Shown here one piece after another: positions 1 to 7,683 of a stretch of DNA of 64,000 nt. The stretch is taken from NCBI RefSeq assembly GCF_050281185.1, contig NZ_JBNNWS010000009.1, positions 124,001 through 188,000 on the forward strand, written 5' to 3'. The position numbers and the translations under genes are program-made. Under the pieces are notes generated by a model that made no database searches, was not told where the DNA came from, and worked only from the letters and a program-made list of their open reading frames with translations. Within the stretch, counting starts at the first letter, position 1. Each line of letters starts with the position of its first letter. Origin of the DNA: Heyndrickxia sp050281185. Its GTDB lineage: Bacteria > Bacillota > Bacilli > Bacillales > Bacillaceae_C.

Positions 1-1
1 A

Positions 2-262
2 AATGAGATCAACATTATTGATCGTTATATAGGATTAGGATATGGAAAAAGCCAATTGGAAGAGCTGAAATTTATCGAGAAATTCGCACATGAAGAAGGA
101 ATTATCCTTGATCCTGTATATACTGGGAAGGCCATGTATGGTCTATACCATGAACTTAAAAATGGAAGCTTGCAGGATAGCCAAAACATATTGTTTATTC
201 ATACGGGTGGTATTTTTGGCTGGACGGATGAGAAGATTAACATGTTATATGGTTCTAATTAA
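2..262 (+). CDS. PLP-dependent D-cysteine desulfhydrase / ACC deaminase family protein, C-terminal part
   Basis: The reading frame is open from the left edge, so only the last 86 residues are seen. The end contains a DPVYTGKAMYGL segment followed by ILFIHTGG, typical of the C-terminal phosphate-binding part of the tryptophan-synthase-beta-fold enzymes that include D-cysteine desulfhydrase and 1-aminocyclopropane-1-carboxylate deaminase. These enzymes use PLP to split D-cysteine or ACC to ammonia plus a keto acid. The catalytic lysine would lie outside the window. The stop codon TAA at 260-262 overlaps the left edge of a MITE-like repeat, so the final residues may have been set by that insertion. 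The exact substrate cannot be told. The next genes (C-S lyase, epimerase, symporter) suggest amino-acid catabolism. Confidence 0.75.
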   Translation, partial: NEINIIDRYIGLGYGKSQLEELKFIEKFAHEEGIILDPVYTGKAMYGLYHELKNGSLQDSQNILFIHTGGIFGWTDEKINMLYGSN

Positions 263-464
263 AAGGCTGTTTTCGTAAAGATTGTTGCTTTTCGTAAACG
301 GCTCCAATACTTGATTAAATTGTTTCGTGCTCTTTTCTTCATCCCATACTTTTTGTATAAGTGCAAAAATAACCGTAAAAATCCAACTAGATATTTACTG
401 CGTAAAATCTCTGCCGATTTTTACTTTGTTATAAATAGCAACAAAGTATTAGAAAAGAGCCTTT
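262..464 (-). mobile_element. MITE-like element, copy A (203 bp)
   Basis: The ends are imperfect inverted repeats: AAAGGCTGTTTTCG at the left, and the complement of AAAGGCTCTTTTC at the right. The element is flanked by TA on both sides (260-261 and 465-466), as expected for Tc1/mariner or IS630-type insertion. Its reverse complement matches 9071-9282 along its length, including shared blocks around GTAAATATCTA and GGATTTTTACGGTT. It has no coding capacity. The family assignment is inferred from the ends and the TA duplication. Confidence 0.7.
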
Positions 465-570
465 TAAAATGTCTGCTTATGGGCATGTCTTGAGATGTGC
501 CCGGCAGGCATAAGTTGGGTTATGATGAAATTAGTTACGGAAAAAAATCTCGAAAAAAGAGGGTAAATCT

Positions 571-1764
571 ATGTTACACAACTTTGATGAAACTTTAAAT
601 AGGATCGGCACTGATTCGGATAAATGGGATAACGAAGGGAAAGGTGGCTCATTGATTCCACTAGGGATTGCTGACACTGATTACAGGGCTCCTCGTGAAG
701 TATTAGATGCTTTAAAGAAAAAAGTAGACTTTGGAGTCTTCGGTTATGGACTTTTTCCTCAAGAACGATTTACTAGTGCGATTAAAGGTTGGTATGGGCG
801 CCATCATAAAGTCGATATTCGAGAAGATGAAATTAGTTATGCCCCAGGGTTAATGACAGGTGCTTTATGGATGTTTTTAGATGCTTATTCGAATCCAGGG
901 GACAAAGTCATGATTCAAACTCCAGTTTATGCAACCTTTAAAAAGGTAATTGAGAAATATAATCGAAAAGCTGTCGACAATTCATTAAAATTCCAAAATG
1001 GAAGTTACGATATTGATTTTGAAGATTTAGAGAATAAATTAAAAATGCCTGATGTGAAAATACTTCTTGTATGTAATCCTGCTAATCCAATTGGACGGGT
1101 ATGGACAAAAGAAGAAATGAAGAAAATGTACGATTTATGCCGAGCGAATAACGTGATCATTATCAGTGATGAAATACATAGCGATATGATCCACAAAGGA
1201 TTATCTTTTCACTCCTTTTTAGAGTTTTGTGAGGAAGAGGATAAACATGTTGTGGTGATGAACTCTCCAAGTAAAACCTTCAATTTAGCATCTTTCTTTA
1301 GCGCTTATGTTATTATAAAAAACAAAAACCTGAAGAGAGCTTTTGATGATATTTACATAAAACACCACTTTGATTATAACTATTTAGGGGTGGAGGCTTT
1401 AATAACCTCTTATAATGAATGCGATTATTATGTAGATGAATTAAATGATTATTTACGAAAAAATATTGCTTTTGCTATTGAGTACATCAATAAAAATATG
1501 CCAAAGTTAAAAGTTCAATATCCTGAATGTTCCTATTTGTTATGGATTGACTGTGAAGAGTTAGGCTTAAATAGTGAGTCATTAATGCAATTCTTTGAGG
1601 ATTCAGGAGTTAGGGTCAATGCTGGGAGCACGTATGGAAAAGATAGCGGTAACTTTGTAAGAGTAAATATCGCTTGTACAAGATCTTTACTAGAGTTGGC
1701 TTTAAAACAGATAAAGGAAAGCTATGATAAAAATGAATCTAAATTAATTTCGAATATTCGCTAG
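571..1764 (+). CDS. PatB/MalY family cystathionine beta-lyase-type aminotransferase
   Basis: 397 residues, the normal length for the MalY/PatB branch of fold-type I PLP enzymes. These cleave C-S bonds in cystathionine, cysteine or related thioethers and release a thiol or sulfide, pyruvate and ammonia. The N terminus has the family signature of FDE..NRIGTDSDKWD followed by LGIADTDY. The PLP motif is intact: D200-E-I-H, the Schiff-base lysine K235 in SPSKTFNLA, and the carboxylate-binding arginine R364 in FVRVNIACTR. The start ATG follows an AGAGGG ribosome site. It lies between a D-cysteine desulfhydrase-like gene and a DapF-like gene, which fits a sulfur or D-amino-acid utilisation role. A regulatory side function like that of E. 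coli MalY cannot be excluded. Confidence 0.85.
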   Translation: MLHNFDETLNRIGTDSDKWDNEGKGGSLIPLGIADTDYRAPREVLDALKKKVDFGVFGYGLFPQERFTSAIKGWYGRHHKVDIREDEISYAPGLMTGALWMFLDAYSNPGDKVMIQTPVYATFKKVIEKYNRKAVDNSLKFQNGSYDIDFEDLENKLKMPDVKILLVCNPANPIGRVWTKEEMKKMYDLCRANNVIIISDEIHSDMIHKGLSFHSFLEFCEEEDKHVVVMNSPSKTFNLASFFSAYVIIKNKNLKRAFDDIYIKHHFDYNYLGVEALITSYNECDYYVDELNDYLRKNIAFAIEYINKNMPKLKVQYPECSYLLWIDCEELGLNSESLMQFFEDSGVRVNAGSTYGKDSGNFVRVNIACTRSLLELALKQIKESYDKNESKLISNIR

Positions 1765-1967
1765 ACAAAAAGGAATGGTCATGGTCTTCACTCGTTCTTT
1801 TATCCCTGTATTAGACTACTATTATACAGGGGTGTCTGCGCTAAATATATTGACTATTCCAAAGATGGTAAAGATTATGTGCGTTTAAAGCGATGGTTTA
1901 GTCAAAAAATCTAAAGATTTCAGAGGAATTTAGAGGTTATTCCTGAATGTATGGAGGCGCTGGTAAA

Positions 1968-2816
1968 GTGAGCATTCCTTTTACAAAAATGCATGGTTGT
2001 GGAAACGATTTTATTTTGATCGATAATAGAGAAAACATCATGGAGAGAATATCATTAACCAAATTCGTTACGGAAGTTTGTAAAAGGAGATTTAATATTG
2101 GCGCAGATGGTCTAATATTGTTGGAAAAATCACCTATTGCGAATTTCAAAATGAGATATTTTAATGCCGATGGCAGCGAAGGAGAAATGTGCGGAAATGG
2201 AGCTCGTTGTGTTTGTAGATTTGCCTACGAGCTTGATGTGGCTGGAAAGGAAATGACATTTGAAACGCTAAATGGAATTTATGATGCATACATCCATGAA
2301 TCTCATGTAAAAATAAAATTCCCTTCCATTAAAAAGAGTGAGGTTGCACTAAACCAAGTATTATCTATTAACAAACAAATCGAATCCTATCATTATGCTT
2401 ATGTTGGTGTACCGCATACGGTATGGTTGCAAGATTCTTTTGACCCATTGAAATGGCCTTCTTTTCATGATTGGGGAAGTAAGATCAGGAATAGAACCGA
2501 CATTTTTCCACAGGGGACTAATGTAAATTTAATTGAAATTATCGATCAGCATCATATCAAAATTAGGACATTTGAGAGAGGTGTAGAAGAAGAAACTTTT
2601 GCATGTGGGTCAGGTGCAACCGCATCAGCGATTGTATTACGATTATTGAATTTAATTGAATCTCCTGTCACTGTAAAAACTCTTGGTGGAACCCTTGTAG
2701 TCTCATTTCAATTAACAGAAGAAATGATTAAAGACATATTTCTTGAAGGGAATGCCGTTATGGTCTGTGAAGGGATCATTCCACTGGAAAGCTTAGAAAG
2801 GTGTATAAGTGTTTAA
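1968..2816 (+). CDS. dapF: Diaminopimelate epimerase (DapF) family protein
   Basis: 282 residues from the preferred GTG start at 1968, which lies 10 bases after a GGAGG site and gives the usual short N terminus before FTKMHGCGNDF. An in-frame ATG at 1947 is the alternative. Both catalytic cysteines of the family are present: C75 in MCGNGARC and C213 in ACGSGAT. DapF interconverts LL- and meso-diaminopimelate for lysine and peptidoglycan. Family members can have other substrates, for example the staphylopine histidine racemase CntK. Because it sits 25 bases before an amino-acid symporter and after two PLP lyases, a role as an amino-acid racemase in uptake and catabolism is as likely as a role in lysine synthesis. 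The gene symbol is therefore family-level only. Confidence 0.8.
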   Translation: MSIPFTKMHGCGNDFILIDNRENIMERISLTKFVTEVCKRRFNIGADGLILLEKSPIANFKMRYFNADGSEGEMCGNGARCVCRFAYELDVAGKEMTFETLNGIYDAYIHESHVKIKFPSIKKSEVALNQVLSINKQIESYHYAYVGVPHTVWLQDSFDPLKWPSFHDWGSKIRNRTDIFPQGTNVNLIEIIDQHHIKIRTFERGVEEETFACGSGATASAIVLRLLNLIESPVTVKTLGGTLVVSFQLTEEMIKDIFLEGNAVMVCEGIIPLESLERCISV

Positions 2817-2841
2817 AGATAACTAGAGGGGATGGAATTAT

Positions 2842-4122
2842 ATGAACGAACTAAATAAAAAAGGGATATGGAAATCATATAAATTTCCTATCATTTTAAT
2901 ACTATCAATAGTAACAGGAAGCATTATTGGCTGGATTGCCGGGCCTAAGGCTGAAGTACTCAAACCGTTGGGCGATATTTTTATCAATCTTATGTTTACC
3001 GTTGTCGTTCCTCTTGTATTTATTTCTATTAGTAGTGCCGTTGCCAGCATAGCAAGCCTCAAGAGGCTCGGTAAGATACTGGGAGTTATGCTATTAGTAT
3101 TTGTGGTTACGGGGATTATTGCTTCCATTTTTATGATTATAGGTGTGACAGCATTTCCTCCGGCAGAAGGAGTACATATTGAAATGCAGAAGCCGGATGA
3201 AATAAAGCCTTTAAGTACTTCAGATCAAATTGTTTCCGCATTCACTGTACCTGATTTTCTTGAATTGTTTTCAAGAAAAAACATGCTTGCTTTAATCGTC
3301 TTTTCTATATTATTTGGTCTTTCCGTTAGTATGCTAGGTGAAAAGGGTAGGAAAGTGGCAGCAGGGCTTTCTTTACTTTCTGATGTCATAATGAAGCTCG
3401 TTTCTATTATTATGTGGCTTGCTCCAATTGGCTTAGGTGCCTATTTTGCAACGTTAATCGGAGTGTTCGGTCCTGACTTGCTTGGCTCTTATGCAAAAGC
3501 GATGGCCGTTTATTATCCAATTGCAATTGTTTATTTCTTTGTTGCCTTCACCATTTATGCTTTTATAGCTGGAGGGAAAAGAGGGACAAAAACATTCTGG
3601 AAGGAAATCATCACTCCAGCTGCCACTTCTTTGGCAACCCAAAGTAGTGTTGCTACGATTCCAGCAAACTTAGTGGCCTCCGCCAAAATTGGTGTTCCAA
3701 GAGACATCCGTGAAATAGTGATTCCTATTGGAGCAACAGCCCATATGGACGGATCCTGCTTAAGTGCGATATTAAAAATTTCTTTTATTTTCGGTCTGTT
3801 CAACATGCCTTTTACCGGAATAGATACATATATGACAGCGATTCTCATTGCTTTATTAAGCGGTATGGTCATGTCAGGAGTACCAGGTGGAGCTTTTGTC
3901 GGTGAATTGTTAATTATCACATTGTACGGGTTCCCTCCAGAAGCTTTAGTTATCCTTTCTATGTTAGGAACATTGGTAGATCCTCCAGCAACGATGGTGA
4001 ATTCATCTGGAGATACTGTCTGTGGAATGTTGATGGCCAGAATTATTGAAGGAAAGAATTGGATGACTAAGAAGTTAAAACCTTCCGAAACGAACGTGAC
4101 GGAATATACTAGTGAAATGTAG
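2842..4122 (+). CDS. Dicarboxylate/amino acid:cation symporter (DAACS family)
   Basis: 426 residues with the GltP/GltT/DctA-like pattern: several hydrophobic helices, the SSVATIPANL stretch corresponding to the serine-rich re-entrant loop, and GATAHMDGSCLSAI corresponding to the conserved helix that binds substrate and sodium or protons. It should import glutamate, aspartate, cystine, serine or a C4-dicarboxylate with cations across the cytoplasmic membrane. The start ATG has a GAGGGGATGG ribosome site. It follows the DapF-like gene by 25 bases, so co-transcription is likely, and a strong terminator ends the unit. The substrate is not readable from the sequence; the neighbours suggest an amino acid. 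Confidence 0.88.
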   Translation: MNELNKKGIWKSYKFPIILILSIVTGSIIGWIAGPKAEVLKPLGDIFINLMFTVVVPLVFISISSAVASIASLKRLGKILGVMLLVFVVTGIIASIFMIIGVTAFPPAEGVHIEMQKPDEIKPLSTSDQIVSAFTVPDFLELFSRKNMLALIVFSILFGLSVSMLGEKGRKVAAGLSLLSDVIMKLVSIIMWLAPIGLGAYFATLIGVFGPDLLGSYAKAMAVYYPIAIVYFFVAFTIYAFIAGGKRGTKTFWKEIITPAATSLATQSSVATIPANLVASAKIGVPRDIREIVIPIGATAHMDGSCLSAILKISFIFGLFNMPFTGIDTYMTAILIALLSGMVMSGVPGGAFVGELLIITLYGFPPEALVILSMLGTLVDPPATMVNSSGDTVCGMLMARIIEGKNWMTKKLKPSETNVTEYTSEM

Positions 4123-4135
4123 TATGTTATAGTTG

Positions 4136-4176
4136 AAAAAACGGTTTCCTAGAGGTATGGAAATCGTTTTTTTTTA
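4136..4176 (+). terminator. Rho-independent terminator after the symporter gene
   Basis: The stem AACGGTTTCC pairs with GGAAATCGTT (one G-U pair), followed by a run of nine T. It closes the amino-acid locus just before the tandem repeat array. Confidence 0.85.
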
Positions 4177-4191
4177 TTTTGTAAAAAAAAT

Positions 4192-4975
4192 TGATTCGGG
4201 GATGGAATCAATCGAACCTATTGATTCCCATTCAGTTAATTTGATCGGGGAAAGGGAATCATCGAGCCCTTTGATTCCCGTTCAGGTTAATTTGATCGGG
4301 GAAAGGGAATCAATCGAGCCCTTTGATTCCCGTTCAGGTTAATTTGATCAAGGAAAGGGAATCAATCGCACCTTTTGATTCCCGTTCAGGTTAATTTGAT
4401 CAGGGAAAGGGAATCAATCGCACCTATTGATTCCCGTTCAGGTTAATTTGATCAGGGGAAGGGAATCAACCGAGCCCTTTGATTCCCGTTCAGGTTAATT
4501 TGATCAGGGAAAAGGAATCAACCGAGCCCTTTGATTCCTGTTCAGGTTGATTTGATCGGGGAAAGGGAATCAATCGAGCCCTTTGATTCCCGTTCAGGTT
4601 AATTTGATCAGGGAAAAGGAATCAATCGAGCTTTTTGATTCCCGTTCAGGTTAATTTGATCGGGGAAAGGGAATCAAACGTACCTATTGATTCCCGTTCA
4701 GGTTAATTTGATCAGGGGAAGGGAATCAACCGAGCCCTTTGATTCCCGTTCAGGTTAATTTGATCAGGGGAAGGGAATCAATCGAGCCCTTTGATTCCTG
4801 TTCAGGTTGATTTTATTTGGGAACGGGAATCAGTCGCACCTATTGATTCCCGTTCAGGTTAATTTGATCAGTGGAAGGGAATCAACCGAGCCCTTTGATT
4901 CCTGTTTTAGTTACTTTGATTTGGGAACAGGAATCAATCACACCTTTTGATTCATACTCAAGCCTTTTAATTATG
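4192..4975. repeat. Tandem array of about 14 units, 52-bp period, each with a palindrome
   Basis: Units begin with TTGATTCCCGTTCAGG at 4223, 4273, then every 52 bases through 4325, 4377 and so on to 4949; only the first unit is 50 bp. Partial copies lie at both ends. Each unit holds GGGAATCAA, about 9 variable bases, then TTGATTCCC, so it can form a 9-bp hairpin. The connecting part GTTCAGGTTAATTTGATC is well conserved. The period is not a multiple of three, so open frames here are artefacts. The array fills the gap between two same-strand genes. Its function is unknown. Confidence 0.95.
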
Positions 4976-5141
4976 GCTCCCCTGTGGAAGGATAGAGAGT
5001 TAATAAAGATTTTCGGAAAATACTCTGCAATGTTGATCTACCATATGCGTTTCCTGTAAGGTAATGACAGTCAGTGTGTTGAAATAATGAACATTTTGTA
5101 TTCCATCCAATTTATATCGTCATTTAAAGGAGAATAGAGAC

Positions 5142-5996
5142 ATGCAGAAGATAGAAAGAATATCAAATCGAATTGTATACTTGCCACCCTATGAAGAAAC
5201 AGATCGACCCATTTTAGCAGCAGTTGCAGGAGATAAAAAGACAATTTTAATTGATGCTGGAAATTCATCCAAACATGCTAATTTATTTCTTAAACAATTA
5301 GAAGAATTGCATATTAGAGGTGACTTTCTTGCTCTAACTCATTCAGATTGGGATCATATATTTGGGATGAGTACAATAGATATAGAAACGATTGCTCATT
5401 ATAAAACTCAGGAAAAAATTAAAAAACTTAAAGAGTTGTCATGGGAAGATAAATTCTTAGATCAGCGTGTTGAAGAAGGTACAGAAATTCCATTTTGTGC
5501 GGAAGCAATAAAGAAAGAATTGGGTAATCAGCGAGAGGTTTTTCTTCCAATACCTGATATCACATTTGATAAGAAAATGTCGATTAATTTAGGAGGGGTA
5601 ACTGCTGTCATTGAACATGTAGGTGGCGATCACGCTGATGATTGCACTGTTATCTATATACCTGAAGAAAAAGTTCTTTTTTTAGGAGACTGTATGTATG
5701 CGAATCTCTACTCAAAAAAGTGGAGCTATACCATTGCGAATACATTACAATTAGTTGAGCAACTTGAAAAATATGATGCAAACATTTTTTTCTTATCTCA
5801 TCATGATAAGCCGGTTTATAAAGAGGAATTCCAATTTAGAATAAAATTTTTAAAAGATACCGCATTTTTGACTAAAAAATATAGTGGGAATCAAAATGCT
5901 ATTATTAAAGAAGTTTCAAAGGAATTGCAAAGGAAATTAAATGCAGAGGAAATGGAAATAATCGAATGTTTTGTCAATGGTTACGTTACTGAATAA
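5142..5996 (+). CDS. MBL-fold metallo-hydrolase
   Basis: 284 residues with a metallo-beta-lactamase fold pattern: the metal motif T-H67-S-D69-W-D71-H72, H164 in GGDHADD, D183 in FLGDCMY and H220/H221 in LSHHDKP. The usual HxHxDH reads HSDWDH here, so the second histidine is replaced by aspartate, a variant seen in some hydrolase subgroups. It is predicted to be a cytosolic hydrolase of an unknown ester, thioester or phosphodiester. The start ATG follows AAGGAGAATAGAGAC. It stands alone between the repeat array and a terminator, with no informative neighbours. Confidence 0.8.
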   Translation: MQKIERISNRIVYLPPYEETDRPILAAVAGDKKTILIDAGNSSKHANLFLKQLEELHIRGDFLALTHSDWDHIFGMSTIDIETIAHYKTQEKIKKLKELSWEDKFLDQRVEEGTEIPFCAEAIKKELGNQREVFLPIPDITFDKKMSINLGGVTAVIEHVGGDHADDCTVIYIPEEKVLFLGDCMYANLYSKKWSYTIANTLQLVEQLEKYDANIFFLSHHDKPVYKEEFQFRIKFLKDTAFLTKKYSGNQNAIIKEVSKELQRKLNAEEMEIIECFVNGYVTE

Positions 5997-6332
5997 GCCT
6001 CGCTATCCAAAAAAACTCTCTTTAAATAACAATAGAATTTTTCAATACATTCTAATCTCACATAATTGATTTATAAATAAACGGGACAAGGTGTCTGTCC
6101 CCTCGTCCCATTTTAACAGATAAATAGAAGTTAAACGAACATGACTAAAAAGGTGAGAATTATTTCTCTCCTTTTTTTCTTCTGAAAATGAAACTTGTGA
6201 TCAAACTTTTTCGTAGTATGTTTTATACTAGACATTAAGCAGTAAATCAATAATGATTTTCTATCAATCGGTTTTATCTATTTAGAAAATTGATTAATAT
6301 AGAAGAAAACTAAAAAAATAGAGGTGTTTAAA
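5997..6332. other. Intergenic stretch with small palindromes
   Basis: This gap holds a short palindrome (GGGACAAGGTGTCTGTCCC at 6083-6101), common as an interspersed sequence in Bacillus genomes, and a terminator-like hairpin at 6147-6179 (GGTGAGAA/TTCTCTCC followed by seven T). No gene was recognised. Confidence 0.5.
6147..6179 (+). terminator. Terminator-like hairpin
   Basis: The stem GGTGAGAA pairs with TTCTCTCC with one mismatch, followed by a T run. It would end transcription coming from the MBL-fold gene upstream. Confidence 0.6.
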
Positions 6333-7397
6333 ATAAAAAAGAAACTCCTTCACTTAGGAATTGGAATAATTATTGTTTTAATAATTATTTATCTGTTAAA
6401 CCAGGTTAGCTTTGTATTTACCCCACTCGTTATTTTCATTCAAACGTTGTTTATTCCTTTTTTAATTTCAGGAATCTTATATTATTTGGCAAGGCCAATC
6501 GTTAAACTGTTAGAAGGGTGGAAAATTCCTAGAAAATTAGCGATTATGCTGATATTTGTAATGTTAATAGGGGTTATTGTGACCGTAGTTGAATTAGTTG
6601 GACCACTCCTTCAAGATCAATTTAAACGTTTAGTAGAAAATGTACCTGATATGGTGAAGGCTGGACAGGATGCTTTTGACTATTGGCAAAAGAATCAGGA
6701 ATATATCCCGCAATTTGCCAAGGATATCATTGCTAATGTCACTGCAAAGCTACAAACAAATGCATTGTCTACTGGTGCAATAGTGGCCAAGACTTTAAGT
6801 AATGTGTTTGGCTTTATTTTCTCCCTTGTGATTGTTCCATTTATTCTTTTCTATATGTTGAACGATCGTGATAGATTTGTTCCTAATGTAACGCGCTTCT
6901 TTCCAAAATCAAAAGAGAAAGAAATTCGCTCCGTTCTTCATGATATGGATAAAGCATTAGGTGGCTATATTCAAGGTCAATTAATTGTTAGTTCAGTTGT
7001 AGGAATTTTATTATTAATCGGTTACTTAATTATAGGTTTAGACTATGCGCTAATTCTTGCCTTGTTCGGTATGGCAACAAATGTGATCCCTTTTCTAGGA
7101 CCATTTATTGCAGCGACTCCTGCCATTATAGTCGCTTTCTTTCAGGATCCAATTATGGCAGTTTACGTAGTAATAGTTATGTTTGTTGCTCAACAAATTG
7201 AAAGTAATTTTGTTTCTCCACAAGTAATGGGAAAAACATTAAATGTTCATCCATTAACAATCATCTTGCTTATTTTAGTAGGAGGAAATCTTGCAGGCGT
7301 GTTAGGGATGATTTTAATTATTCCAACCTATGCTGTATTAAAAGTAGTCGTTCTTCACATTTATCAGCTATTTCGAATTAGAAAAGTAGAAGAATAA
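6324..7397 (+). CDS. AI-2E family transporter (UPF0118 membrane protein)
   Basis: About 355 residues with the family layout: two N-terminal membrane helices, a soluble stretch of roughly 60-140 (amphipathic, VELVGPLLQDQ), then a block of membrane helices including ALFGMATNVIPFLGPFIAATPA and the C-terminal EGN-like VSPQVMGKTLNVHPL. Members have been linked to autoinducer-2 export, sodium/proton antiport and other exports, so the substrate stays open. The start is unusual. The listed GTG at 6324 has no ribosome site in front, but AGAGGTG at 6320-6326 is ideally spaced for an ATA codon at 6333. A terminator hairpin follows at 7407. Confidence 0.85.
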   Translation: MFKIKKKLLHLGIGIIIVLIIIYLLNQVSFVFTPLVIFIQTLFIPFLISGILYYLARPIVKLLEGWKIPRKLAIMLIFVMLIGVIVTVVELVGPLLQDQFKRLVENVPDMVKAGQDAFDYWQKNQEYIPQFAKDIIANVTAKLQTNALSTGAIVAKTLSNVFGFIFSLVIVPFILFYMLNDRDRFVPNVTRFFPKSKEKEIRSVLHDMDKALGGYIQGQLIVSSVVGILLLIGYLIIGLDYALILALFGMATNVIPFLGPFIAATPAIIVAFFQDPIMAVYVVIVMFVAQQIESNFVSPQVMGKTLNVHPLTIILLILVGGNLAGVLGMILIIPTYAVLKVVVLHIYQLFRIRKVEE

Positions 7398-7406
7398 GGG
7401 AAAAGA

Positions 7407-7456
7407 GGGTGACTCAAAAGTCTAGATAATTAGACTTTTGAGTCATCCCTTTTGTT
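7407..7456 (+). terminator. Rho-independent terminator after the AI-2E transporter gene
   Basis: The perfect stem GACTCAAAAGTCTA/TAGACTTTTGAGTC has a 6-base loop, is extended by GGGT/ATCCC and is followed by TTTTGTTTTTTT. It is also the left half of a nested palindrome pair reaching to 7573. Confidence 0.85.
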
Positions 7457-7573
7457 TTTTTAGAATAAAAAGACAAAAATCCGTATTTAAAATAAGACCT
7501 TTTGGATATTCTAAAAACCAAAATGAAAAGGGTGCTCAAAAAGTCGTTATTTAACGACCTTTTGAGTCACCCT
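7407..7573. repeat. Nested palindromic element (two hairpins with matching outer ends)
   Basis: Hairpin one (7407-7449) begins GGGTGACTCAAAAG. Hairpin two (7529-7573) ends with its exact complement, CTTTTGAGTCACCC. The 167-bp segment is therefore bounded by inverted repeats and also has internal hairpins. A related hairpin (GGTGACTC/GAGTCACC) lies at 38911-38939. It may be a small mobile palindromic element used as a bidirectional terminator between the convergent genes. Confidence 0.6.
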
Positions 7574-7683
7574 CGTTTAATATGTGGACAATGGAAAACG
7601 TCTGTCATGTAAAAGAAGGATCTTTGAAAGTTCTATCGAAAAAATCCAGTAAGCTTTTTGTTGTTCGATCCCCGGAGAAATGC

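Noticed and set aside
4192..4975. CRISPR array
   Set aside because: Units are directly adjacent, similar throughout, with no unique spacers of constant length; no cas genes are nearby.
4133..5059. Open frames of 60-70 codons across the 52-bp array
   Set aside because: They are made of the tandem units; the 52-bp period is not a multiple of three and no ribosome sites are conserved.
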